Positions 45,610-54,581 of a stretch of DNA of 64,000 nucleotides are shown here, one piece after another. Both the position numbers and the translations under genes were made by a program. Each line of letters begins with the position of its first letter. Position 1 is the first letter of the stretch. The stretch is from Bradyrhizobium sp. LTSP849. GTDB lineage: Bacteria; Pseudomonadota; Alphaproteobacteria; Rhizobiales; Xanthobacteraceae. The notes under the pieces were generated by a model that saw only the letters and a program-made list of their open reading frames with translations, ran no database searches and was not told where the DNA came from. The DNA is taken from the NCBI RefSeq assembly GCF_000938255.1, contig NZ_JYMR01000056.1, forward strand, positions 439,192 to 503,191, written 5' to 3'.

Positions 45610-46996
45610 CCAGCCGCATGTCTGTCTGATCGTCGACAACCCGCTTCGCGACCTCGAAGGGCTGGTGTTGTTGGCGCGCCAACTGGCAACGCGCGGTGCA
45701 CGGGCCACGCTCGTGCCGATGTACGAGCAGGGGTTCGATGTCCCGGCGCTGCGGCCCGATATGGTGCTCGTGAACTACATCCGGCCCAACAATGTCGATC
45801 TGATCAAATCCTACAAGCGTTCGGGCGTTCTGGTCGGCGTCTTGGATACCGAAGGTATCGGCGGCAAGAACGCCGATCAATTCGCCGGCATGGTGAAAGG
45901 GACCGGCTGCACCGATCTCGTCGATCTCTATTGCGTTTGGGGACAGGCGCAGTATGCAGCTTTCCTTCGGCAAGGCACCGTCGCTGCGGACATCCTTCGC
46001 GCGACGGGCTGCCCCCGTTACGATTTCTGCGCGCCACCTTGGCGCGCCGCCTTGCCTGAGCCCTCCGTCGCTTCGGGATACGTGTTGATCAACACGAACT
46101 TTCCGACCGTAAACCCGCGCTTTTCGAGCAGTTCCTCCGATGAGGAGGGGGCAATGGTGCAAGCCGGTTTCACGCGCGAGTTCGCGCGCCAGTTCATCAC
46201 CGACGGTCGGCGGGCCTATCGCAACACGCTCGACATGGCGATCAAGCTTGCGAAGCATTTTTCCGACGTACCGTTCGTGTTGCGGCCGCATCCATTTGAA
46301 AATCTCGATTCCTACGGGGCCTTCGCCGATTTGCAGAATGCAAGCGTGATCCAGAGTGGAACTTCGCTCGAATGGATCAGCGGCGCGCGCCTGCTGGTTC
46401 ATCAGAATTGCTCCACTGCCATCGAGGCCACCATGCTGAACGTGGAGCCGCTGAGCATGGAGTGGTTCAATACGCCGGCCCTTCGCCTCGATGCAGCGTC
46501 CCGAGTCAGCCGCCCGGCGCATGCCGAGGCGGAGCTGATCGAGTTGGTCCGGCAAGGCCTTGAGTGGAAGCTGCCGCACCCCTCTCCCGAGATTGCGGTC
46601 TTTCGCCGCGAGATCATCAGCGATCTCTACTTTGCCATGGATGGGGCGAGCTCCGTTCGGGTTTCGGACGCCCTGTTGTCAACGATGGCCGTGGCCGGGC
46701 AGCAGCTCCGTCCGGCGGACGGGGTGCGCTCCCCGTCGCTGCGCGGGCTTACGGCGGCGGTCGCTCGTCGTGCGTTAGGGCACAGAGCAAGCAAGGCTTT
46801 GCGTCACTTCTACGGCTCGGCCGAAGGTGAGCGCCGTCGTGCAGGCAAGGTATTCGGCGATGGGCTGGTAAACACAATATTGCAGCGTATCGATGCCGCT
46901 TCAGTGGACCGGCGCCGGTTTGTCGCCCGGACGCCCGCGGATGTCCGCAGCGACATGTTCAGCGGCGCTAGCCTGCAGCTTGCGGAAGTGAACTGA
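45602..46996 (+). CDS. Surface carbohydrate biosynthesis protein, candidate nonulosonate transferase
   Basis: A 464-residue protein with a GT-B-like layout: an N-terminal Rossmann half (VCLIVDNPLRDLEGLVLLAR, VGVLDTEGIGG) and a C-terminal half with PFVLRPHPFENLD and LLVHQNCSTAIEATMLNVEPL, which resembles the nucleotide site of polysaccharide transferases. It matches in outline the surface-carbohydrate proteins found beside nonulosonic acid genes. It may transfer pseudaminic acid from CMP, but this is inferred from its place in the operon. GTG 45602 overlaps pseI by 8 bp. Confidence 0.6.
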   Translation: MADQPHVCLIVDNPLRDLEGLVLLARQLATRGARATLVPMYEQGFDVPALRPDMVLVNYIRPNNVDLIKSYKRSGVLVGVLDTEGIGGKNADQFAGMVKGTGCTDLVDLYCVWGQAQYAAFLRQGTVAADILRATGCPRYDFCAPPWRAALPEPSVASGYVLINTNFPTVNPRFSSSSSDEEGAMVQAGFTREFARQFITDGRRAYRNTLDMAIKLAKHFSDVPFVLRPHPFENLDSYGAFADLQNASVIQSGTSLEWISGARLLVHQNCSTAIEATMLNVEPLSMEWFNTPALRLDAASRVSRPAHAEAELIELVRQGLEWKLPHPSPEIAVFRREIISDLYFAMDGASSVRVSDALLSTMAVAGQQLRPADGVRSPSLRGLTAAVARRALGHRASKALRHFYGSAEGERRRAGKVFGDGLVNTILQRIDAASVDRRRFVARTPADVRSDMFSGASLQLAEVN

Positions 46997-46999
46997 ACC

Positions 47000-48508
47000 A
47001 TGCTGCGCCGGTTCCTTCATAATACAGCGATATCGGCCGTTGCCTACGGCATTGCCGGAGTGCTGGGCCTATTCGCCGTGGGCCTGATTGCGAAGTCGTA
47101 TGGGCTCGCGGTGTTGGGGCTTATTGTGCTCTTGCGCTCCTTTCTACCCAGCGGCTTCCTCGCCGTGATCGATTTCGGCGTTTCCGAGATTACGACTCAG
47201 ATGATCGCTCGCGGGAGACTCGGTGACTGGTCCACGGCTGGCGAGAAGGTCTCGTTGCTGACCTTGATTGCCTTAGTTACCGGACTGATCTCGGGCATGC
47301 TGCTGTGGCTCTTCGCGGCAGACCTTGCCGGCATCTTCAAGGTTCACTCCGATCAGTCCGGGGATTTCATCGCTATCTTGAAGGTTACTGCGCTGATCAT
47401 GCCGATCGCATTCCTAGGGCTGGCAGCGGAAGGAGCGCTCAAGGGATTTGAGCAGTATAGCTGGCTGCGGCTGACCGAGGTCGTAGGAAGCGCCGCCTAC
47501 GTGGCGTCGATCTTCATCGCCGTCTGGAGCAACCTTTCATTTGCCTGGATCGCTTACGCATATCTCACGACGATTGTTGCCAAATACGTAGTGCTTGCGC
47601 TTGTCGTCTGCCTTTTTGCGCGCCGCACGTCGCTTCGTTTCAGCTGTTGGACCCCCGCAAGCCGGCACGACGTGGCCTACAGGTGCTGGCTCATGTTCAA
47701 CAACCGGATTGCAGGAACCTTCCAGCAAGCACTCGTTCCGCTGGCTATTGGCGCGCTCTATAGCCCCGTCGAGGTCGGAACCTACGACGTGCTGACGCGC
47801 CTTCCGCGCTTTCTCAAGACAACGATGAGTCCGCTCTATTCGGCAATTCTTCCGATCTCGGCACACCTCGACGAACGAACCGACGTTCGTCGGTTGCAAT
47901 TGTTGGGGCGAAATGGCCTCGTTCTGCCTGCCGCCATCGTTGTTCCGATCCTCGTCGTCGTTGCATTGTTCTCCCAGGACATATTGCGGGTTTGGGTCGG
48001 GCCGGAGCATTCGGGCGAGTGGCCCTGGCTGGCGCTATCGCTCTTGGTCCCCGCCGTGACCGTCATGCTGGGCGCCGGGCAGACTGCATTGATGGTGAGG
48101 TCGGATTTCCTGCGTCTCAACACCTACCTGCTTTATCTGCAGGTCCTGGCGCAATATCTGGTGACCGCACTTACGCTGACATGGCTGCGCGAACGCGCCT
48201 TCATACTGGGGTGGTTGCTGTCGTATGTCGTATTTGCGCCCCTGGTAGCGCACCGCATGCTCTCGTTCATGCACCTGCCAAGGATGTTATTCTGGCAGCA
48301 ACTGGCCAGGCAAACATTGGTGGCGATTGTACTCGCCGCGGGAACGATCGCATCTAAGACCTATACGACGCCGTATACCCTTCCAGCGCTGATGCTGGTG
48401 GGGGCGATTGCGTGCGTTGCCGCATGGGCGCTAAGCATCGTCTTGATCCTTTCGCAGAGCGATCGAGCCATGTTCGGCAAATTCGCCCGCGCGCTGACGC
48501 AGCGATGA
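47000..48508 (+). CDS. Wzx-type oligosaccharide flippase (second in window)
   Basis: A 502-residue polytopic protein with about 12-14 helices, beginning at once with a helix (AISAVAYGIAGVLGLFAVGL) and containing the PST-family stretch FGVSEITTQMIARGRLGDW. It would export the pseudaminic-acid-containing repeat unit. It starts 3 bp after the previous stop. Base composition is lower in G/C than in the T2SS genes. Confidence 0.8.
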   Translation: MLRRFLHNTAISAVAYGIAGVLGLFAVGLIAKSYGLAVLGLIVLLRSFLPSGFLAVIDFGVSEITTQMIARGRLGDWSTAGEKVSLLTLIALVTGLISGMLLWLFAADLAGIFKVHSDQSGDFIAILKVTALIMPIAFLGLAAEGALKGFEQYSWLRLTEVVGSAAYVASIFIAVWSNLSFAWIAYAYLTTIVAKYVVLALVVCLFARRTSLRFSCWTPASRHDVAYRCWLMFNNRIAGTFQQALVPLAIGALYSPVEVGTYDVLTRLPRFLKTTMSPLYSAILPISAHLDERTDVRRLQLLGRNGLVLPAAIVVPILVVVALFSQDILRVWVGPEHSGEWPWLALSLLVPAVTVMLGAGQTALMVRSDFLRLNTYLLYLQVLAQYLVTALTLTWLRERAFILGWLLSYVVFAPLVAHRMLSFMHLPRMLFWQQLARQTLVAIVLAAGTIASKTYTTPYTLPALMLVGAIACVAAWALSIVLILSQSDRAMFGKFARALTQR

Positions 48509-48771
48509 CCTCGTCGCGCTAATCCGGTTCCGGGGTCAGCGAACGGCCGCGGCAACCGGCAGACCATCGATTTCCTCGACCCGGTTGGGCTGCGAGGATT
48601 CTGGAACCGAGTTCAGGGGTGCCTGCTGGATCCGGCGTTAGGGGCCTTGATCAGGCCTGGTCTTCATCTAAAATTGAGGAGCTGAAGCGGCCGAACCGCC
48701 GGCAGCTTGCAGAATGGGCCGGCGGTGCCCATGAATAGCCGGCATATGCGTTAGGACAGGCGGAGAATCTC

Positions 48772-49524
48772 GTGTTCAGGCTTCCCAGTTTCCACCCCAA
48801 GGTTCTCCTCTGGCGTGCTGCGACCAATATTGGGCCGCTTCCAGTCCTGGTGAGGGCGCGGGAGTCTGCCGTCTGGCAAGATTTCTGGCGGACCGAAACC
48901 AGCGAAGCAGCGTTTCTCGACTATGCCAAAAATACTCCCTTGCGGGATTGGCTTGCGAATTATTGCGCCGCCTTGCAGCCGGAATCGGTCGTCGAGCTCG
49001 GTCCCAATGTCGGGGCAAATCTTCAGGCGATTTGGCGGGCCGACCGCAACATCAAGCTCTACGGCGTCGAGCTGAACGACCACGCTGTCAAATGGGGCAT
49101 GCAGCACATGCCGGATGGCTGCGGCGCGAAGCTGATGGCCGGTTCAATGGCCGACGTAGGCGGCGTGTTTGAGCGCAACGGCATCGATGGTGCGGACGTG
49201 ATCTTCAGCTGCGGTGCCACGATGCACGTGAACGACGATATCTTCGCAGCAGCAAAACAACAGGCGCTAAAGCTTGCCCGCAAGGCGATCATTCACGTGG
49301 AGTACAATGCCTGGACTCCGGCGGAACTGCAAAACGGACGAAACTGGCGTTCGTCTTTCTTGTCGGATCGCTGGGTCCGAGATTACGTGGCCGAGTACGA
49401 ATCCATGCCTGGCGTTTCCCGCGTCGATTGCATTCGCATACCGCCGGAGATCAATGTCGCGCGCAACATCGGTCGGCTTTGGATCAACGATATGACAGCC
49501 ATGATCGTCGTTCATCGGACCTGA
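48772..49524 (+). CDS. Pseudaminic-acid-cluster-associated SAM methyltransferase
   Basis: A 250-residue methyltransferase. Motif I is SVVELGPNVGANLQAIW, then LYGVELNDHAVKWG and DVIFSCGATMHV. The pattern of an N-terminal FWRTETSEAAFLDY stretch followed by this domain resembles the methylases found in pseudaminic acid clusters. It may methylate a hydroxyl of the nonulosonate. The start is GTG 48772 with a GGCGGAG ribosome site. The preceding 263 bp contain no gene. Confidence 0.7.
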   Translation: MFRLPSFHPKVLLWRAATNIGPLPVLVRARESAVWQDFWRTETSEAAFLDYAKNTPLRDWLANYCAALQPESVVELGPNVGANLQAIWRADRNIKLYGVELNDHAVKWGMQHMPDGCGAKLMAGSMADVGGVFERNGIDGADVIFSCGATMHVNDDIFAAAKQQALKLARKAIIHVEYNAWTPAELQNGRNWRSSFLSDRWVRDYVAEYESMPGVSRVDCIRIPPEINVARNIGRLWINDMTAMIVVHRT

Positions 49525-49725
49525 GCGCGATCGATCTGATGCGCAAAGCGACTTCCCGGTCCAGCCATAGGGGAATCCGCTTCTACATCTTCTAGGGTGT
49601 CCGGTTCCGGAGGGGCACTCTTCGGTTGCCCGTATTGCACGGATTTGCTAAGGGGCAAATCGCTTGGCCGGTCCGGTCAAGGGGTCAGAACGATATTTAT
49701 TTCCGGCGGGTTGAGGACGGCAAAG

Positions 49726-50613
49726 ATGGGATTGATGTCCAGGGCGCTTTGGCAGGTAAATCGTTCGCCGCTGCGATGGGCAGTCAAAACGGGTGTCAGT
49801 ACCTGGCATTACGGCGCCAAACGGCTGCGCAAGCAGGAGTTGAACGGTTTGGACGTCAGCGCGGCGCAGGAGTCTACAGCGAAAGACCTCAACCGCGACG
49901 GATATGCCATCGTGAGTGAACTGATCGACCCCTCCCTGCTGCAGCAGCTTGCCACGTCGGGCGAAGCAAAGCTGTCGGAAATCGACGCCGCCGACAAGCA
50001 GCAGGCTGGATACTGGAAAAAATTCCTCGTCCACTTGCTCGACTCGGAAATGAATGACAGCAAACTCCCGGCGGATAATCTGTTTGTACGTTACGCTTTG
50101 CAGCCGGGTGTGGTGAATGTGGTTGCCTCGGCCTTTGGAGAAATTCCTTGGCTCGACTATGTCATGCTGTCGTATTCGAGGCACACCGGGCAGGCGCTCG
50201 CGTCATCGCAACTCTGGCATCGTGACCATGATGATGTCAGGGTTGTGAAGTTCTACACCTATCTCACCGACGTGCAGGAGGACGCCGATGGCCCCTTCAC
50301 GTTCCTGTCGCGGCAATCAACCGATCAATTTGGCTATCCGTTGCTCGGAAGTCATTTCAGCGATGACGAGGTGTTCGAGAAGGTGCTGCGTCAAGACGTA
50401 AAGGTGATGAAGGCGCCTCGTCTTGTTTCCTTCATGATCGATACCAGCCGTTGTCTGCACATGGGCAGCCGGATCGCCCCTGGTCACGGCCGGCTGATGT
50501 ACACCGCGACCTTCATCGCCTTTCCTCGTATGTTTCCCGGGGGTAAAAACCGGCCGTTCCGTGCAACTCCGAGCACTTCCGAGTTGGACAAGATGATCCT
50601 GGGGCTTGGTTGA
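49726..50613 (+). CDS. Phytanoyl-CoA dioxygenase (PhyH) family protein
   Basis: A 295-residue Fe(II)/2-oxoglutarate oxygenase. The metal triad is suggested by SQLWHRDHDDVRVVK (His-x-Asp) and CLHMGSR (second His), and the 2-oxoglutarate Arg by GRLMYTATF. The N-terminus is helical and basic. Such enzymes hydroxylate lipids or sugars; in this cluster a sugar or lipid-carrier modification is likely but unproven. ATG 49726 follows GAGGA; the upstream frame is not conserved. Confidence 0.75.
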   Translation: MGLMSRALWQVNRSPLRWAVKTGVSTWHYGAKRLRKQELNGLDVSAAQESTAKDLNRDGYAIVSELIDPSLLQQLATSGEAKLSEIDAADKQQAGYWKKFLVHLLDSEMNDSKLPADNLFVRYALQPGVVNVVASAFGEIPWLDYVMLSYSRHTGQALASSQLWHRDHDDVRVVKFYTYLTDVQEDADGPFTFLSRQSTDQFGYPLLGSHFSDDEVFEKVLRQDVKVMKAPRLVSFMIDTSRCLHMGSRIAPGHGRLMYTATFIAFPRMFPGGKNRPFRATPSTSELDKMILGLG

Positions 50614-50684
50614 CGTCCGGATTCCGGCTAGCGCGATTGGCGAGTGTGCCGAGGTATCCATGGATCAGCAATTTAGAGGCATGA

Positions 50685-51557
50685 TTGACATTGTCGCCTG
50701 ATATAGCACCGGCATCGACGCTGGAGTTGTCCCGTGCTTATGCGGCGGACTTTGCGCGGAGCCTCCTTCGTCTGGCATTCAAGAATGTCAAGCGGACGGG
50801 TGATGTCGTCGATTCCGAGTACAATGGCGGTGCCTGGGACCGGGTGCTGAACGAACGCGGTTGGCTCGGCGGTGTGCCTCTGGAAGAGTTTCTCGCCGGG
50901 CAAAGTCCTTCACCTCGACTGGCGAAGGTGAACGGTCAGCTCGTGCGTATCGCCACGAAGGACTATTACAGGTATCGCATCCGGGCGCTGTCGGAACTGA
51001 TGATGCGCCACGTCGGCGACGCTACCTCCCTGGTCGAGTTGGGCTCCGGGACCGGCTATAACCTGTTTTCACTCAGCTTGAATCCCCGCTGGACGCAGCT
51101 TCGCGGTTTCGACATCGCGCCGAACGGTATCGAAGCGGGACGACAGATCGCAAGCCATTACGGTCTGGATGGGCGCGTTAGTTTCGACCGGATAGATCTG
51201 ACGGATGCACAAGATCCCCAGTTCGGTCAGCTCGCAGGCGCGACAGTCTTTACTCACTTCTGCATCGAGCAAATTCCCTACGCCGTGGACGCGGTCATCG
51301 AGAACATCCTCCGAGCGCGGCCGGGGCGTGTCGTGAACATCGAGCCGGCGATCGACATGCTGAACTTGTCCGATCCGCGCGACCTGGCCAGTCGGCTCTA
51401 CTTGAAATCGGTGGATTACCAAACCCGTCTTTTCGCTTTGCTCGATGAACTCGAGGTCAAAGGGCGGATTCGCATTCTTTCTCGCGAGCGGATGGCCTAC
51501 GCTCCCACACTGCACAACGACGGTCTTTTGTACGCGTGGGAGCCACTGGGCGGTTGA
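50685..51557 (+). CDS. SAM-dependent methyltransferase
   Basis: A protein of about 290 residues. SAM motif I is SLVELGSGTGYNLFSLSL, followed by LRGFDIAPNGIEAGRQIA and ATVFTHFCIEQIPY. The N-terminal 90 residues form a separate helical domain with EYNGGAWDRVL. The target is unknown. TTG 50685 with AGAGG upstream is the best-placed start, but TTG 50691 is possible. Confidence 0.7.
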   Translation: MTLSPDIAPASTLELSRAYAADFARSLLRLAFKNVKRTGDVVDSEYNGGAWDRVLNERGWLGGVPLEEFLAGQSPSPRLAKVNGQLVRIATKDYYRYRIRALSELMMRHVGDATSLVELGSGTGYNLFSLSLNPRWTQLRGFDIAPNGIEAGRQIASHYGLDGRVSFDRIDLTDAQDPQFGQLAGATVFTHFCIEQIPYAVDAVIENILRARPGRVVNIEPAIDMLNLSDPRDLASRLYLKSVDYQTRLFALLDELEVKGRIRILSRERMAYAPTLHNDGLLYAWEPLGG

Positions 51558-51599
51558 TCGAGCCAGGCTTCCAGGGCGGGCCTTACCACGCCGGATTGC

Positions 51600-53054
51600 A
51601 TGGATGGGGGACGTGAAGTGGGCGCACTGTTGTGGGACTCAGAGGCGCTGCTCGCGCTGCTCCTGAACGTAATCGTTACATTGTTCGTATTTGCGCTTAT
51701 CGCTCGAATTTCGCTGAGCCAGCCCGGGTTAGCCCTTCTCGCCTTCTTCTTCCTTATTTACTTTTCCTGGCGGCTTGTCTCGGTTTTCTACATTGATGTG
51801 TTTGGACCGGTCGTCTCGGAGCAATTGGAAAGAAGCATCGGTCCTGGGCTTGCGGCAGTGCCGCTGGGCGCCTGCCAAGTCGCCGTCCTCCTGATGCTGG
51901 TGGTCTCCTTCCATCCGCTGCGTCTGAAGGCGCTCGCGGTAGCGTCCGACTTCAGAACGTCGAGTCTTCTGGCGGCCGGGCGCCTCGATCTGTTCAATTT
52001 GGTGTTCTGGGTGGTCGTCGTGTTCGAGGTTGCTCTCTGGATCGAGATGTTGACCCGGGGGCCGGTCCCGCTTTTCAGTAAGCTCGAACGGTTGGACTAT
52101 TCAAAGCAATACGGAGGCTTTCTTCACGGACGCCTGATGGATTGGGGGCCGATGTTGGCTTTCCAGCTGGGATTGTTTTTCGCGACGCCGGTCCTGCGTG
52201 GCATGCGCTTCGATTGCCGATTTGGAGCGCTGTTCGGCAGCCTGATGGTATATCTACTCTTTGTAGGGCACAGGTTTTCGTCGTTCTTCCTGTACTTCTC
52301 GTTCTTCATCATGCCCTTGGGCAGCATTGTCTTGGGCCGCAGCAAAGCCGCGGGGTTCGACAGTTCGGCATTCTTCCGCACGCTGCGCGCTCTCTGGTTG
52401 CCAGTGGTCGGTCTTGGTGTCCTCGTTCTGGGGGCTCTCATATATTCCTACGCCGTCGTGCGTGGTGCGGAATCGGAGTTGCTTCAGACCAAACTTACCC
52501 AGCGGCTTCTGGTGCAGCAGGGCGAGATGTGGTGGATGACGTACGAGCGCGTTTTTCTGCACGGGGACTGGAATACAGCTCTCGCTTTATTCAAGCTTTT
52601 TGTCGATCCCTTCAATCCAAACCGCAATTCGACGATGCAGCTGCTGATGGAGCTTGGTCTGCCGGTCGAGCGCGCGCATACCTTGTTCGATTTGGGGGTT
52701 GCCTATACGGGCGGTTGGCCGGAAATCTTCTTCGAACTTGGTGGGCCGGTCGACGGATTCGTTCTGGTCGTCCTCTCGGCCGTCATGTTTTCGGAGTTCT
52801 TGTTTTTATTGACGCGCTGTGTGGTGCAGGAGCGTTATGCCACTTGCTTTTTCCTGACGCCGATATTGTATGCGGTCGAGGTCAACCTCGCGTCGGGAAT
52901 GCTGAATTCGTTTGTCCAACTCACGTTCATGACGAAATTGGGGGTGGCGATCTTCGTTTACGTCCTGGAGGGCAGGTGGCGGGCGAGGGTGATAGCATCA
53001 ACTTCGCTCCAGACCGATCGAGCGACTGTACTTAAGAGGGAAGTCACGCCATGA
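51600..53054 (+). CDS. Wzy-like polymerase candidate (DUF6418-like membrane protein)
   Basis: A 484-residue protein with about 10-12 membrane helices and a periplasmic loop near residues 290-370 containing MWWMTYERVFLHGDWNTAL and the NRNSTMQLLMELGLP stretch. This pattern resembles the DUF6418-type proteins of polysaccharide clusters. A polymerase role is inferred from topology and from the Wzz-like gene that follows by an ATGA overlap. GTG 51618 has a better ribosome site (GGGGGA) than ATG 51600. Confidence 0.6.
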   Translation: MDGGREVGALLWDSEALLALLLNVIVTLFVFALIARISLSQPGLALLAFFFLIYFSWRLVSVFYIDVFGPVVSEQLERSIGPGLAAVPLGACQVAVLLMLVVSFHPLRLKALAVASDFRTSSLLAAGRLDLFNLVFWVVVVFEVALWIEMLTRGPVPLFSKLERLDYSKQYGGFLHGRLMDWGPMLAFQLGLFFATPVLRGMRFDCRFGALFGSLMVYLLFVGHRFSSFFLYFSFFIMPLGSIVLGRSKAAGFDSSAFFRTLRALWLPVVGLGVLVLGALIYSYAVVRGAESELLQTKLTQRLLVQQGEMWWMTYERVFLHGDWNTALALFKLFVDPFNPNRNSTMQLLMELGLPVERAHTLFDLGVAYTGGWPEIFFELGGPVDGFVLVVLSAVMFSEFLFLLTRCVVQERYATCFFLTPILYAVEVNLASGMLNSFVQLTFMTKLGVAIFVYVLEGRWRARVIASTSLQTDRATVLKREVTP

Positions 53055-53890
53055 ATGACCAGTCGGCTTCCATATCGACTGTCTCCTACGTCGGCGGGAT
53101 GTTCGCCTATCTGGTCCGTTCGGTCAGGTCTCGGCTGAAGATAACTGTGCTGGCAGTACTCGTCGCGGCGCTGATCGTGTTCGCCGCGGATTGGATGCGT
53201 CCTGTTGTTTACGCTGCGCAGGCCGTGATGCGGGTTGGCCGGGTCGATGGGGCCGATGTAGCGCCGATGTCGTCCATTGTGTTTCAGATGAATTCGGTGT
53301 CGTTCAAGCGCCGGGCCGTCGGGGGCGCGGACGAATCGGTTGATAGCGGGGACAAGGGGCACAAGCTGATCCTGGACAGTTTTGTTGTGCGGCCTGCGAC
53401 CTCCGATATGCTGACCCTGTTTGTCGGTGCAGCGAGCGAGCATACCGCTACCGAGGCAATTCAGGCCGCAGTGCGAGTGTTGAATGCTGATCAGGAGAAA
53501 ATTCGAGCGATCGCGCTCTCGGAGCTCGATACGCAGATCACTTTGGTTGATTCCAACATCGCCAGCCTTACGAGGATCCGGGAATCGCTTGCGTCTCCTG
53601 GCTCGATCGCCTCTTCGGCTGAGAGTGATCCAGCTTCGTTGATGCTGCGGCGAGTGTGGTTGCTCGATCTAATTGCACGCAACGAGGAAAAGCTGGCGGC
53701 CGCGACGAGCGAACGACGCGCTTTGGCGGAGCGGATCGGGCCGTCCAAGACATACCCGGCAACGCTAGTCGACGATGTCGCTATCCGGCAGATTTCCCCA
53801 AATCCGTTTCGGCACGCGATCTTCGCCGCTGGGATCGTCCTGCTGTTGATGCTCGTCTACGCCATGGTGAGGAAGCCGATATCAATTTAA
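53051..53890 (+). CDS. Wzz-like chain-length determinant protein
   Basis: A 279-residue inner-membrane protein with one helix near each end (about 29-47 and 257-275) and a periplasmic part of about 200 residues that contains coiled-coil segments (ADQEKIRAIALSELDTQITL). This is the polysaccharide co-polymerase layout. It lacks the tyrosine-kinase domain and the usual Pro/Gly-rich motif before the second helix is weak (ISPNPFRHAIFAAGIV). It is in ATGA overlap with the polymerase-like gene. Confidence 0.65.
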   Translation: MNDQSASISTVSYVGGMFAYLVRSVRSRLKITVLAVLVAALIVFAADWMRPVVYAAQAVMRVGRVDGADVAPMSSIVFQMNSVSFKRRAVGGADESVDSGDKGHKLILDSFVVRPATSDMLTLFVGAASEHTATEAIQAAVRVLNADQEKIRAIALSELDTQITLVDSNIASLTRIRESLASPGSIASSAESDPASLMLRRVWLLDLIARNEEKLAAATSERRALAERIGPSKTYPATLVDDVAIRQISPNPFRHAIFAAGIVLLLMLVYAMVRKPISI

Positions 53891-54014
53891 ACTGTGGATC
53901 AGTTCGCGGATTCGATAGTTGACTTGATATCAGATCCCAGATGCCGTGTTTCACGTTCTCCCGTGATTGATCGAGAATGGGCAACTCGGGATCAGGTATT
54001 ATGGCGGAGGCTTC

Positions 54015-54581
54015 TTGATCATCCAAAATCCCTCAGATCCTGGGCCTGTCGGAAACGAGTTGGCAACCAGGCTGACGCGCCCGGCCGTGTTCTTCGATCG
54101 CGACGGTGTGCTCAACGTCGACAAGGCGTATGTGTACAGGATCGACGACTTCGAATGGACGCAGGGAGCGCGCGAAGCCATCAAGCTCTGCAATGAACTC
54201 GGCTATTACGTCTTCGTCGTCACCAATCAATCGGGCGTCGCTCGTGGCTACTTTGGTGTCGGAGATATTCATCATCTGCACGACTGGATGAACAGTGAGC
54301 TGGCCGCAATCGGCGCCCGTATCGATGACTTCCAGTACTGTCCCTATCATGAGGAAGGCACGGTTGAGGCGTACCGACGCGCGAGCGACCGGCGAAAACC
54401 GGCTCCTGGTATGATTCTCGATTGCATGACGGCGTGGCCGGTGCGGATCGAAGGCAGTCTGCTTGTTGGCGACAGTGCCCGCGACATCGAGGCGGCCGCT
54501 GCCGCGGGAATACCCGGACATCTGTTTAGGGGAGGCGACCTTGCTGCGTTCCTCCGTCCGCTGCTCGCCGCCCGCGGCTAG
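54015..54581 (+). CDS. HAD-IIIA phosphatase resembling GmhB, zinc cysteines lost
   Basis: A HAD phosphatase of about 188 residues. Motif I is FFDRDGVLNVDKAYV, motif II VVTNQSGVARGYF, motifs III/IV in RKPAPGM and LLVGDSARDIEAAAAAG. It resembles D-glycero-D-manno-heptose-1,7-bisphosphatase. GmhB normally has a C-x-H plus C-x-C zinc site. Here the first half (CPYH) remains, but the second C-x-C is replaced by SDR, so zinc binding is probably lost. The start (TTG 54015 after GGAGG) is tentative; TTG 53967 is an alternative. It shares a CTAG stop overlap with pseF. Confidence 0.75.
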   Translation: MIIQNPSDPGPVGNELATRLTRPAVFFDRDGVLNVDKAYVYRIDDFEWTQGAREAIKLCNELGYYVFVVTNQSGVARGYFGVGDIHHLHDWMNSELAAIGARIDDFQYCPYHEEGTVEAYRRASDRRKPAPGMILDCMTAWPVRIEGSLLVGDSARDIEAAAAAGIPGHLFRGGDLAAFLRPLLAARG

